Below are positions 34,116 through 42,669 of a DNA stretch of 64,000 nt, piece by piece. The position numbers were made by a program, and so were the translations under genes. Source of the DNA: Roseomonas sp. (GTDB taxonomy: Bacteria; Pseudomonadota; Alphaproteobacteria; Acetobacterales; Acetobacteraceae); contig JADCFP010000034.1 in assembly GCA_020249465.1 (NCBI GenBank), positions 1 through 64,000 on the forward strand. Direction: 5' to 3'. Below the pieces are notes generated by a model that was not told the origin of the DNA, did not search any database, and worked only from the letters and a program-made list of their open reading frames with translations. The first letter of the stretch is position 1. The number at the start of each line of letters is the position of its first letter.

Positions 34116-34736
34116 TCAGGTCGCCGCGTTCATTCCGGCTGCAAGCCGCGCCGAAAGCCCCGCCGGGTCGAAGCCGCGTTCCATTTCCTGCTGGGTCGAG
34201 ACCATGTGAAACCGTAGCGCCCCGCGGATAGACGGGGCTTCGCCCTTGCGCTGGTCCGGGTGGATCGGCAGGGTCGCGAAAAGTGGCGCCTCGGCCAGCA
34301 AGGGCAGGGTTCTGGCGTCATGCGGGGCGGCCAATTGCAGCCCGGCCAAATGGCCCGGCAGGGCGGCAAGGCTGGCCGAAAAGGCCTCCTGCTCCTCGGG
34401 GGGCGGGGCTTCTTCCGTCATGAAATCGGCATGAAGGACCACCAATTGCTCGAGCAAAAGCGCCTCCCGCCCTGGGCAGAAGGGGCGCAGCCAAGCCTCG
34501 GCCAGGGCCACGACATCGCTTTGCGCGGTCAGAAAAACCTGCCAACGGCAATGGTTTAGCGCGGCCATGAAGTCGGGATTGCCGAAGAAATCCCTCTCAT
34601 TTCGTCCGATCTTGACCCGGCAATAATCAAGCACGGTCTTCTGCGCGACGAAGGCACCCTGACGGTGCAGGAAGGCCCCAAAATCCCGGGGCTCCTGTGA
34701 TGGCGGGGTGCCCAGTAAGCGGCGTAGAAAGCGCAT
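34116..34736 (-). CDS. Hypothetical protein
   Basis: A 206-residue cytoplasmic protein I do not recognise. N-terminal 'MRFLRRLLGTPPSQEPRDFGAFLHRQGAFVAQKTVLDYCRVKIGRN' is followed by mainly helical sequence and a short basic/aromatic C-terminal third. No signal peptide or membrane helix. Reading frame is strongly coding-like (Ala/Leu/Arg-rich, few rare codons) and the opposite frames are shadows. It is divergent from the DUF4212/symporter pair, with which it shares a ~165-base intergenic region. Confidence 0.65.
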   Translation of the reverse strand: MRFLRRLLGTPPSQEPRDFGAFLHRQGAFVAQKTVLDYCRVKIGRNERDFFGNPDFMAALNHCRWQVFLTAQSDVVALAEAWLRPFCPGREALLLEQLVVLHADFMTEEAPPPEEQEAFSASLAALPGHLAGLQLAAPHDARTLPLLAEAPLFATLPIHPDQRKGEAPSIRGALRFHMVSTQQEMERGFDPAGLSARLAAGMNAAT

Positions 34737-34901
34737 CAGAAGCTGGATTCCTTAAAAAAAGCTTGTTGCGACTGGATTAACAGCATGTTATCGCCGCCAG
34801 TGAATCGGGCTGTCAAATGCCCGAATCAGGTCATGCGGAATCGTGGCCAGGGCAGGTCAACAGGTCGCTCCCCAGGGGCGATCATCGGAGGAGGCAGGTT
34901 A

Positions 34902-35207
34902 ATGCCATTGGTTGAATCTGGGGGCGCGCCGTCAAATACGGAAGCCCCCGCGGTGGATAAGGCCACCGCAGCGGCCCATTGGGCCAAAACTTCCAGCCTG
35001 ATGTTGCTGGTTTTGGGCATTTGGTTCTTTGCGAGCTTCCTGGTGCATATTTTTGCGCCCTCGCTGAACGGCATCCGCATTCTTGGCTTCCCCTTTGGGT
35101 TTTACATGGCCGCGCAGGGCAGCCTGATCATCTTCGTCGTCGCGCTATTTTGGTTCGGCAAGCGCCAGAACCAGATCGACGAAGAATTCGGCGTGCAGGA
35201 GGATTGA
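34902..35207 (+). CDS. DUF4212 small membrane subunit of a sodium:solute symporter
   Basis: A 101-residue inner-membrane protein with two hydrophobic helices (about residues 32-52 and 66-88) separated by 'HIFAPSLNGIRILGFPFG', typical of the DUF4212 family, which is encoded directly upstream of VC_2705-type symporters. I start at MPLVESGG, preceded by a strong GGAGGAGG ribosome site; the ORF-track start 117 bases earlier has none. The symporter gene begins four bases after this stop. Confidence 0.88.
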   Translation: MPLVESGGAPSNTEAPAVDKATAAAHWAKTSSLMLLVLGIWFFASFLVHIFAPSLNGIRILGFPFGFYMAAQGSLIIFVVALFWFGKRQNQIDEEFGVQED

Positions 35208-35211
35208 TCCC

Positions 35212-37269
35212 ATGAGCGGAGCTTCTAAGGAAAAGGATCCCTTTATCGCCTCACTCGGCAAGATCTACGCCGGCTACACGGGCGGTTTCGCGGCCTTCGT
35301 TATTCTGATCGCTATTCTCGAACAAATGGGCGTGCCCGATCGTATTCTGGGCTACCTGTTCGTTGGCCTCACCATCGGCGTTTACGCCTATATCGGCATC
35401 ATCAGCCGTACCCAGGCGGTCGCTGAATACTACGTCGCCGGGCGGCGCGTACCTGCCCTTTACAATGGTATGGCAACCGGTTCGGACTGGATGTCGGCGG
35501 CAAGCTTCATCGGCATGGCGGGCAGCCTTTACGCCCTTGGCTATGGCGGCTTGGCCTTCATCCTGGGCTGGACCGGCGGTTACATGCTGGTCGCCATTCT
35601 GCTGGCGCCCTATCTGCGCAAATTCGGCCAATATACCGTGCCGGACTTCCTGGGCGCGCGTTACGGCGGTAATGCCGCCCGCCTGATCGGCGTGGTCATC
35701 CTGATCACCGCATCCTTCGTTTATGTCGTGGCGCAGATTGTTGGTGTTGGCATCATCACCCAGCGCTTCCTGGATGTGTCCTTCGGCGTTGCGGTGTTTG
35801 TGGGTCTGGCCGGCATTCTGGTCTGCTCCATGTTGGGCGGTATGCGCGCCGTCACCTGGACACAGGTGGCGCAATATATCGTGCTGATCATCGCCTATCT
35901 GATCCCGGCCTTCCTGATGTCGGCCAAGGTCACGGGCGTGCCGCTCCCGCAGGTCATGTATGGCTTCGCGCTGGAACGTATTGCTGAGTTGGAAAACGGC
36001 TTCCGTGCCGCGGGCATGACCCCGCCGCCCGGTGTGACCGGCTGGCACAGCGCCCCCTTCATTGGGGCAAATGGGCAATTCTCGATGCCGGCGGCGATCA
36101 ATTGGTTCGCGCTGGTCTTCTGCCTCATGGTCGGCACGGCGGCGCTGCCGCATATCCTGATGCGCTACTTCACCACGCCTTCGGTGAAGGAAGCCCGCCA
36201 GTCCGTGGCGTGGTCGCTGTTCTTCATCTTCCTGCTGTACTTCACGGCGCCGGCCTACGCGGCCTTCGCCAAGGTGGAAATCTACCAGAACATCATTGGT
36301 CAGCCGATCGCGAGCCTGCCCGACTGGATCAAGAACTGGCAGATCATCTCCCCCTATGGGGTGCCGTGGATCAATATTGTTGACGTCAACCGCGACGGCA
36401 TCCTGCAATGGAATGAATTCCGCATTCATCCGGACGTGGTCGTGCTTGCCACACCGGAAATCGCGGGCCTGCCTTATGTGATCGCGGGTCTGGTGGCGGC
36501 GGGTGGTTTGGCCGCGGCGCTTTCCACCGCCGATGGTCTGCTGCTCGCGCTCGCAAACGCGCTGTCGCATGACGTGTATTACAAGATGATTGACCGCAAC
36601 GCGCCGACCGCGCGCCGGCTGATCGTCTCTCGTGTCCTGTTGCTTGCTGTGGCTGTTGCTGCGGCCTGGACAGCTGGCAATGCGGGGGCGGATATTCTGT
36701 TCCTTGTGGCCTGGGCCTTCTCCATCGCTGCCGCCGGGCTATTTGCGGCGCTGGTGATGGGGGTTTGGTACAAGAAAACGACGAATACCGCCGCCGTTTT
36801 AGGCATGGCCGTCGGCTATGTGGTCACCTTTGGCTACATGATCCATTCGGAATGGTTCGGGATGGATTTCATCCAGCTGTTCGGATCGAAGGATGCGATC
36901 ATTGCGGCGGCACGCCAGGTAGGCAGCATCAACCAGAACTTCACCTCGCCTGAATTGCGGGCAGAAGCGGCGGCCATTCTGGCCAATACCGCTGCGGTGA
37001 AGGATGGCGCGCTGGCTTGGATCGGTAACATCTGGGGCAGCCCGATGACGACCGATACCATCGTGCTGCGTAATCGGGTGACCGGGCGCATGTGGGGGAT
37101 TGGCAGCATTTCCGCCGGTATCTTCGGCGTGCCGATTTCCTTCCTCGTCATCTATGTCGTTTCGCAATTCACCACAGCGCCAAGCCAGGCGATGCAGGAT
37201 TTCATTGACGATATCCGTATCCCGAAGGGTGGTGTCCGTCTTGCTGACAAGAGCGAGGCGGTGGAGTAA
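35212..37269 (+). CDS. Sodium:solute symporter (VC_2705/ActP-like) with embedded EF-hand loop
   Basis: A 685-residue SSS-family symporter, a likely Na+-coupled acetate/propionate/lactate importer. About 13 membrane helices; core motifs 'AVAEYYVAGRRVPALYNGMATGSDWMSAASFIGMAGS' and 'ADGLLLALANALSHDVYYKM'. In an extracytoplasmic segment near residue 391 lies 'DVNRDGILQWNEF', a perfect 12-residue EF-hand calcium loop pattern (D-x-N-x-D-G...E). With the DUF4212 subunit before it, it forms the usual two-gene transporter. Several small membrane genes follow on the same strand. Confidence 0.9.
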   Translation: MSGASKEKDPFIASLGKIYAGYTGGFAAFVILIAILEQMGVPDRILGYLFVGLTIGVYAYIGIISRTQAVAEYYVAGRRVPALYNGMATGSDWMSAASFIGMAGSLYALGYGGLAFILGWTGGYMLVAILLAPYLRKFGQYTVPDFLGARYGGNAARLIGVVILITASFVYVVAQIVGVGIITQRFLDVSFGVAVFVGLAGILVCSMLGGMRAVTWTQVAQYIVLIIAYLIPAFLMSAKVTGVPLPQVMYGFALERIAELENGFRAAGMTPPPGVTGWHSAPFIGANGQFSMPAAINWFALVFCLMVGTAALPHILMRYFTTPSVKEARQSVAWSLFFIFLLYFTAPAYAAFAKVEIYQNIIGQPIASLPDWIKNWQIISPYGVPWINIVDVNRDGILQWNEFRIHPDVVVLATPEIAGLPYVIAGLVAAGGLAAALSTADGLLLALANALSHDVYYKMIDRNAPTARRLIVSRVLLLAVAVAAAWTAGNAGADILFLVAWAFSIAAAGLFAALVMGVWYKKTTNTAAVLGMAVGYVVTFGYMIHSEWFGMDFIQLFGSKDAIIAAARQVGSINQNFTSPELRAEAAAILANTAAVKDGALAWIGNIWGSPMTTDTIVLRNRVTGRMWGIGSISAGIFGVPISFLVIYVVSQFTTAPSQAMQDFIDDIRIPKGGVRLADKSEAVE

Positions 37270-37299
37270 CAAATCTTCGCCCCGGCGGAGAAAGGATTG

Positions 37300-37325
37300 G
37301 GGCGGTTGCGGTAACGCAGCCGCCC
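37300..37325 (+). terminator. Hairpin downstream of the symporter gene (terminator-like)
   Basis: GGGCGGTTGCG-GTAA-CGCAGCCGCCC: an 11-bp stem with one G-U pair and a tetraloop, 30 bases after the symporter stop. The following sequence TAACATTT is only weakly U-rich, so it could be an attenuating or mRNA-stabilising structure rather than a strong intrinsic terminator. Confidence 0.5.
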
Positions 37326-37431
37326 TAACATTTAGCGCCTGATCCGCGAAGGCCGGAGGCCGCAGCGGTGAATCAGTCGCTCGAAAATGGTATGGCGTGA
37401 TACGACAAAACGGATCGCGCTATAGAGGGTC

Positions 37432-37752
37432 ATGGAAAGCAATTTCATCCTTGGCTATCTGCCCTTTTGGCTAGTGACCTATTTCCTGGCGCTCACCGCC
37501 TGGGGCTGCATCGGGCGCTTCATGATGCAATTCTTCATGACGCCCACGAATAGCAATTACATCTGGCGCGGCTTTCAGATGCTGACCGGCTGGGCGGTCT
37601 GGACCGCCGAGCGGCTGGTGCCGTCCTATGTCTCGCCACCCTTCCTGCCCTTGGTTGCCGCTTTCTGGCTTTTCGCGGTGCGGATGATCTTCGGCCTGCT
37701 GATGGTGGGGCTTGGCTATGCGCCGCGCATCAGCCCGCCGGGGGCGGGGTAG
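37432..37752 (+). CDS. Small hypothetical membrane protein
   Basis: A 106-residue protein with about three hydrophobic helices ('YLPFWLVTYFLALTAWGCIGRFMMQFFM', 'GFQMLTGWAVWTAERLV', 'FLPLVAAFWLFAVRMIFGLLMVG'). No family recognised. It is 160 bases after the symporter and five bases before the next small membrane gene, so those two are probably cotranslated. A role in the symporter's membrane complex is possible from position only. Confidence 0.7.
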   Translation: MESNFILGYLPFWLVTYFLALTAWGCIGRFMMQFFMTPTNSNYIWRGFQMLTGWAVWTAERLVPSYVSPPFLPLVAAFWLFAVRMIFGLLMVGLGYAPRISPPGAG

Positions 37753-37757
37753 CCGCC

Positions 37758-38051
37758 ATGATGACCCCGCAAAACCTTTTCGTCGCGACGGTTGCTACCT
37801 GCCTGCTGAATGGCATGATCAGCCCAACCCTGCCAGTGGTCTGGCATCTTTACCCCGTCTGGCTGCCAGAGCTTTTCTCGCCGACCAAGGAGGTTGTCTA
37901 TTACGGAGCCTCGCTGATCGTCTCCACCGCGACGCTTTTGCTCTCCGCCGTGCCGGCTGCGATCTCTGAGCGGTTGGGGCTCAGCCTGGAACGGGCGATG
38001 ATGGTCTGGTTCGGTACGGCGCTTTTGCTGATATTGCTTGGCCTGGGCTGA
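37758..38051 (+). CDS. Small hypothetical membrane protein
   Basis: A 97-residue protein with two or three membrane helices, beginning 'MMTPQNLFVATVATCLLNGMISPTLPVVWHL' and ending 'MMVWFGTALLLILLGLG'. No recognised domain. Starts five bases after the previous gene, consistent with a two-gene unit of interacting membrane subunits. Function unknown. Confidence 0.7.
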   Translation: MMTPQNLFVATVATCLLNGMISPTLPVVWHLYPVWLPELFSPTKEVVYYGASLIVSTATLLLSAVPAAISERLGLSLERAMMVWFGTALLLILLGLG

Positions 38052-38167
38052 GCGCCGCTTCACGCAACCGCGTGTTTCCAACCGCGCCTCGGAAGGGCTA
38101 GGCTTTCCGCGACTGCCCACGGATATCCTGGGCGCATGAGGGCCACGGCTTGGAACGGCTTGAGGCA

Positions 38168-38515
38168 ATGGCGGATCTGGTCATCCGGCGCGCGCTTGGC
38201 TTCGCGAGCCTCGCCATCGTGCTCATCTTCCTGTCGCTTTCCTTCCAATGGGCGCTGGCGCTGCGCTCAGGGGCGATGCTGGTGACGCTGCTTTGGCTGA
38301 TTGTGCTGCTGAAACTCGTCTATGTGCCAAGCCAGGATATGCGCCAGAGCGAGATCTGGCTGATGGTGGCGGAACGCCGTGCGGCCGATGCGCTGCCGAT
38401 GCAGAACGCCATGCGCCAGGCCTTCGCAAACCGACTGCGTTGGCATTCGGACAGGATCGGTGCTGTCGCGATCTGCCTTTGGGGGCTTTATCTGTTGGTG
38501 AGTGTTGTGACGTGA
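38168..38515 (+). CDS. Small hypothetical membrane protein
   Basis: A 115-residue protein with a first helix 'FASLAIVLIFLSLSFQWALAL', a second 'AMLVTLLWLIVLLKLVYVP', a cytoplasmic middle part rich in Arg/Glu, and a third helix at the C-terminus ('IGAVAICLWGLYLLVSVV'). I prefer the ATG at 38168 (six codons in), with GAGGC before it, over the ORF-track TTG. No family assigned. Confidence 0.65.
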   Translation: MADLVIRRALGFASLAIVLIFLSLSFQWALALRSGAMLVTLLWLIVLLKLVYVPSQDMRQSEIWLMVAERRAADALPMQNAMRQAFANRLRWHSDRIGAVAICLWGLYLLVSVVT

Positions 38516-38599
38516 TCCCAAGCGTATTACACCTTCTCCGTGAAATTCGAACAACATCCTTGTGTTAAACTGACGCTTGGCCGGGAGAAGCCGTAGCCA

Positions 38600-40453
38600 A
38601 TGATGCCGCCGACGAAGAATGCCGCTGCGCAGTTCTCGGAAGCCATGAGGCTGCTCAGGCTTGGCAAGCACGCAGAAGCTGAGGCCGCTTGCCTAGCCAC
38701 GCTGAAGCGCAATCCGCGCCATGCCGAAGCGCTCCATCTGGCAGGCTTGCTTGCCACGCAGCTTGGCCAGCCCGAGGAAGGCGCGACACGTCTACGCCGT
38801 GCCCTGACGATGAAGCCCAAGGATGCCGATCTGCATGGGCATTTGGCTTTGGCCCTCATTAAACGCGGCCAGAATGACCAGGCCCTAGCCAGTCTTGAAC
38901 GCTCCTTGGCCTTGAACCCCCATTCAGTTGAAAACAGCATGAATTACGGGGAGCTTCTTTTGCATCTTGAACGCCACGCCGATGCCATCAAGGTATTTGA
39001 TGGCGTCATCGCACGGCAATCAGGCCATGCGGCAGCACATCATCAACGTGGTCGCGCCTTGACCGAAGCCGGTCTGTGGGACGAAGCGCTGGCGGCGCAT
39101 GCAAAGGCACTCAGCCTGGACCCTAACGCGCCGGATTATCCGCTTGGTGTTGCGACGGCGCTTTGCCGGCTTGGCCGTTCAACCGAGGCGTTGCCCTTTG
39201 CGGAGCAAGCCCTGCGGCTCAAGCCCGATTTTGACTTGGCACTGCTCAGCCGGGCGGAGATCCTGTTGGAACTTGGCCAGCGCGACGAAAGCGCCATCAC
39301 GGTTGACGCCGTGATGGAAATGAAGCCGCAATCACCGCGCGCGCGACGCTGGCTTGGCAAGGTGTTGATGGCCTTGGGCCGGCCGGAGCGCGCGCTGATG
39401 GTCGCTTCGGATGATTGCGACGCCACGAGTAACGATCCCGTCCCGCATATCAACCGCGGCACGATCCTGACGGCGCTGAATCGGCTTGAGGAAGCGCGGC
39501 TTTCCTTTGATTGGGCCTTGGCCCTGAACTCAGCTCATGTCGAAGCCCGCTATAATCGCGCGTTTACGCTGCTGGCGCTTGGGCACCTTGAAGATGGCTG
39601 GCGTGATTACGAATATCGCCTGCTGCGTCCGCAAGGGCGCTTGCGCCGCCGCTTCCCGGAGCCTGCCTGGCAGGGCAAGGAGCCTCTCAAGGGAGGGCGG
39701 CTTTTCACCTATTGCGAACAGGGCTTCGGCGATACCATCCAGTTCGCGCGCTATGCCATAATGGCCGCTGATGCTGGGGCGGACGTCGTTCTTGCCGTGC
39801 AAGGCACGCTGCTTGGTCTTTTCCAGGATTTCCATGCGGGCGTGACCGTGATTGGCGAGCAGGCGCCTGCACCCGCCTACGATCATCACTGCCCGCTGCT
39901 AAGCCTGCCTCTTGCTTTTGGTACTGGGCTTGGATCCATCCCCGCCTGGCGTGAAGGCTACTTGAAGCCACCATCCGAAAAGCTGGCAAGTTGGGCCCAA
40001 CGCGTACCACAGGGGCGTCGACGCATCGGCCTTGTCTGGAGCGGCAATGCTAACCACAGCAATGACGCCAATCGTTCGATGCCGCTCAAGCATCTGATGC
40101 CGCTATTTCAGTCTGACGATGTTTGGGTGTCGCTGCAAAAGGATGTGCGGGATCGGGACAAGCCCGCGCTCGACGCTGCCGGCATTCTTGATCTTACCTC
40201 GGAGATTGGTGATTATGCTGATACGGCGGCGCTGATTTCCGCGCTTGATCTGGTAATTACTGTTGATACGTCGGTCGCCCATTTGGCCGGCGCACTCGGC
40301 AAAACTGTATGGCTGATGCTGCCCTTTGCGCCAGATTTCCGGTGGTTCCTGGATCGCGAAGATTCGCCCTGGTATCCCAGCATGCGGCTGTTTCGCCAAG
40401 AGCGATTGGGGGATTGGGACGGGGTGGTTCGGCGGATCCGCGCGGCGCTTTAG
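38600..40453 (+). CDS. TPR-repeat glycosyltransferase-like protein
   Basis: A 617-residue cytoplasmic protein. Residues about 8-330 are roughly nine tetratricopeptide repeats ('AEALHLAGLLATQLGQPEEGATRLRRAL', 'ALALIKRGQNDQALASLERSLALNP' pattern). Residues about 345-617 resemble a GT-B-like glycosyltransferase domain ('RIGLVWSGNANHSNDANRS' and 'ITVDTSVAHLAGALGKTVWLMLP' match the nucleotide-sugar side of such proteins). Known relatives glycosylate proteins or build polysaccharides. The TAG stop is the left edge of repeat B3. Base composition is slightly less GC-rich than the genome. Confidence 0.83.
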   Translation: MMPPTKNAAAQFSEAMRLLRLGKHAEAEAACLATLKRNPRHAEALHLAGLLATQLGQPEEGATRLRRALTMKPKDADLHGHLALALIKRGQNDQALASLERSLALNPHSVENSMNYGELLLHLERHADAIKVFDGVIARQSGHAAAHHQRGRALTEAGLWDEALAAHAKALSLDPNAPDYPLGVATALCRLGRSTEALPFAEQALRLKPDFDLALLSRAEILLELGQRDESAITVDAVMEMKPQSPRARRWLGKVLMALGRPERALMVASDDCDATSNDPVPHINRGTILTALNRLEEARLSFDWALALNSAHVEARYNRAFTLLALGHLEDGWRDYEYRLLRPQGRLRRRFPEPAWQGKEPLKGGRLFTYCEQGFGDTIQFARYAIMAADAGADVVLAVQGTLLGLFQDFHAGVTVIGEQAPAPAYDHHCPLLSLPLAFGTGLGSIPAWREGYLKPPSEKLASWAQRVPQGRRRIGLVWSGNANHSNDANRSMPLKHLMPLFQSDDVWVSLQKDVRDRDKPALDAAGILDLTSEIGDYADTAALISALDLVITVDTSVAHLAGALGKTVWLMLPFAPDFRWFLDREDSPWYPSMRLFRQERLGDWDGVVRRIRAAL

Positions 40454-40553
40454 AGAAGTCCGCCTGCAGATAGAAAATCTGAACGCGTCAAGATGTTCGA
40501 AGAACAACGAGATAGAGCGCGTTGCGTGAACCCAGGTGAACGCAACACACTTC
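40452..40553 (+). repeat. Intergenic repeat family B, copy 3 (degenerate)
   Basis: About 102 bases. Hairpin 1 is damaged on its left side (GCCTGCAGATAGAAAATCTGAACGCG), while the linker (GATGTTCGAAGAACAACGAGA) and hairpin 2 (GTTGCGT-GAACCCAGGTGA-ACGCAAC, a perfect 7-bp stem holding GTGAAC-N4-GTGAAC) are clear. Its first bases TAGAGA contain the stop of the TPR gene, as in other copies. Confidence 0.8.
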
Positions 40554-40577
40554 AGCCGTGAAGGCGCCTGTTTGGGC

Positions 40578-41576
40578 TTATTGAACGCGGATTCCGGCAG
40601 CGCGGATAATTGGTGTCCAGCGGTCAATCTCCCCCTGAATATGCGCGGCGAAAGCCTCGGGCGTGCCGCCCATCACAACGGCGCCTTGCTGGCGCCGCAG
40701 GGTTTCAACAATTTCGGGCTGCACCAAGATCGCGTTGAAGGCAGCATTGGCCCGGGCGACAATATCAGCGGAAAGCCCCGCCGGCCCGACCAAACCATAC
40801 CATAATGATCCGGTGACCCCTGGCACGGTTTCGTTCATTGTCGGCAGGTCGGGCAAGCCGGTAAAGCGCTGTGGCGTACTGACCGCGACCATCCGCACGG
40901 TGCCCGCCTGTAGGAATGGCGCGGCGGAGGAGATGGAGGTGACAGTCAGATCAACCTCACCCTTTGCGACGGCAGCGACCATATCGGCACCGCTGCGGTA
41001 GACCACATGCAGCATTTCCATCCCACCGCCGGCACGGCGCTGGAGCAATTCCATCGTCAGATGGCTGATATGGCCGGCGCCAACACTGCCAAAACTGAAC
41101 CCGCCTGGCTTTGCCTTCGCAGCGTTCAGAATGGCGGCAAGATCCCGTTCCGCCAGCGTGCTGCGTGCCACCAGAATAAGCGGCATATCCGCGAGAAAAA
41201 CAATCGGCGTAAAGGCGCGCCGCGGATCATAGGGCAGGTCCCGATACAGTTCATGCGCCAGCGCACCTGAAGCCAATTCACCCATCAATAAAGTGCTGCC
41301 ATCAGGCCGCGCCTGGGCAACATGCGCCGCGCCTATCGTTCCACCTGCGCCGGGGCGGTTATCCACGATAATGGTTTGCCCATTGCCAAGGGCGGGGAAA
41401 TGCGGCGCCAGGATGCGGATCAGGATATCTATTGCCCCGCCTGGGCCAAAGGGCACGACGACGCGCACTGGCCTGTCGGGCCAGCTTGTGGCTTGGGCCA
41501 GGGCGGGGTGGCGCAAGCCTGCAAGACTCAGGGCCAGGGCTGTTCCCTGAAGAGCAAGTGACCGGCGGCTTAGCAT
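40578..41576 (-). CDS. Tripartite tricarboxylate transporter (Bug/TctC) substrate-binding protein
   Basis: A 332-residue periplasmic receptor of the Bug family with signal peptide MLSRRSLALQGTALALSLAGLRHPALAQ. Signature 'SWPDRPVRVVVPFGPGGAID' and 'DNRPGGGGTIGAAHVAQ'-like loop ('VDNRPGAGGTIGAAHVAQ') match the family. The ORF-track start adds 29 basic residues upstream; MLSRRS is the sensible start. No TctAB genes adjacent. Ligand unknown. Confidence 0.9.
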   Translation of the reverse strand: MLSRRSLALQGTALALSLAGLRHPALAQATSWPDRPVRVVVPFGPGGAIDILIRILAPHFPALGNGQTIIVDNRPGAGGTIGAAHVAQARPDGSTLLMGELASGALAHELYRDLPYDPRRAFTPIVFLADMPLILVARSTLAERDLAAILNAAKAKPGGFSFGSVGAGHISHLTMELLQRRAGGGMEMLHVVYRSGADMVAAVAKGEVDLTVTSISSAAPFLQAGTVRMVAVSTPQRFTGLPDLPTMNETVPGVTGSLWYGLVGPAGLSADIVARANAAFNAILVQPEIVETLRRQQGAVVMGGTPEAFAAHIQGEIDRWTPIIRAAGIRVQ

Positions 41577-41730
41577 GGCTTCTTCCTTCTGCTTCGGGTT
41601 TCGCCTCTTTTTCAGGAAGCAAGCCTGCTTTTTCCCGGTCAGAAGCGCAAGTTTTCGGTGCAATCAGGTGCGGCCTGCTCAGGCTTTCTGTTGCTGCGGA
41701 TAGGTGCCCGGATACTTGCTGGACTTGCCC

Positions 41731-42040
41731 CTATGAAACCGGACACTTGGCTTGGTTGGATAACTGGCTTGCTACGAACTCACGTGGCGAGCGCATGCGC
41801 AAGCCTGAATGCGGGTGGATGTTGTTGTAATCCTCGAACCAGGCTGGCAGTTGCTTGAGTACGGAGATGGCGTCTTACCTTGGGTTCACGCGGGCATAGT
41901 CGCGTTTAAGGGTTTTGACGAAGGCCTCGCAGACGCCGTTGCTCTCCGGGCTACGGACCGGCGTGAAGCATGGAACAAGGTTCAGGGCTGCGGCGAAGTC
42001 AGTGGTCTCAGCTCCGGTATAGGCTGAACCATTATCAGCC
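41731..42040 (-). pseudogene. IS3-family transposase (OrfB) C-terminal remnant
   Basis: On the minus strand this encodes the end of an rve/DDE integrase domain: 'DNGSAYTGAETTDFAAAL' with the second catalytic Asp, then 'VRSPESNGVCEAFVKTLKRDY' with the catalytic Glu, then TAA in place of a codon, then 'FEDYNNIHPHSGLRMRSPREF', ending in TAG at 41731. It lacks the first ~two thirds of the gene and carries an in-frame TAA, so it is dead. It abuts and truncates the phzF-like gene. About 155 bases between it and the tctC start hold no gene. Confidence 0.88.
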
Positions 42041-42626
42041 AACCTTCACCGCGAAAAAGCGTGAGGTGATGTCCACCCCATCCCCGCCCAAGGCGGTCAC
42101 AATCACGCGTTCCGGCCCAGGCAAGGCTGCCAAGGCAGCGTGATCAGGCAGAAGCGCCACTACCTGTTCGGGGCTTTCCATGACGCAAATCCAATCACGC
42201 GCGCCATGCACTTTTCGCGGCGTGGCTCCAAGCGCGGAGGTAAGCGCCGCCGGCGCTGCGGCGGGTTCGGAAAGCCTTGCCGGGAAATCAAGAATGAAGC
42301 GCTGCCCATCCGCTTCCACCAGCAAGGGGCCGGAGAGTGTGTGAAAGGTGAAGGGCGGTGTTTGCTTCAATTCGCGCGCCAGCACAAAAGCGGTCGCCAG
42401 TGTTGCATGGTCGCACATCTCAACCTAGACCTTGGGGATAAACCAGCGGAGCCGCCAGCCAGTGCCTTCGCGCATGATAAAGGCGGTTTCTGAGAGATTA
42501 TGCTCGACCGCCATGGCCTGCATCACGGCATCCGGCAGCGGCGCTTCAAGCGGCACCACAGCAGCGGAATTGCCGGCAAAGGGGCGGGGGGGTAAAGGCG
42601 TCAATCAGGAAAAGCGGGAGTTTCAT
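42035..42626 (-). pseudogene. Broken phzF-like gene (phenazine biosynthesis PhzF family)
   Basis: Joined across its lesions this reads MKLPLFLIDAFTPRPFAGNS..., then 'EHNLSETAFI', then 'CDHATLATAFVLA', then 'RFFAVKVG', a PhzF/YddE isomerase-like protein. Three lesions: a G7 run at 42586-42592 where six bases keep the frame (+1 frameshift near codon 13); an in-frame TAG at 42425-42427, probably from GAG; and loss of the C-terminal ~100 residues at the IS3 remnant. The ORF-track protein at 42035-42418 is only the middle piece. The usual CGHATLA is also CDHATLA. Confidence 0.88.
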
Positions 42627-42669
42627 GGCGGATGCAGACAAGATCACCTAAACGATCTTTAAGCCTCAG

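Noticed and set aside
35251-36570. 439-codon minus-strand ORF
   Set aside because: Antisense to the symporter and extremely rich in Asp/His/Gln/Arg; no credible fold.
42035-42418. Apparently intact 127-residue PhzF-like gene
   Set aside because: It begins after an in-frame TAG and lacks both ends of the domain; it is part of a pseudogene.
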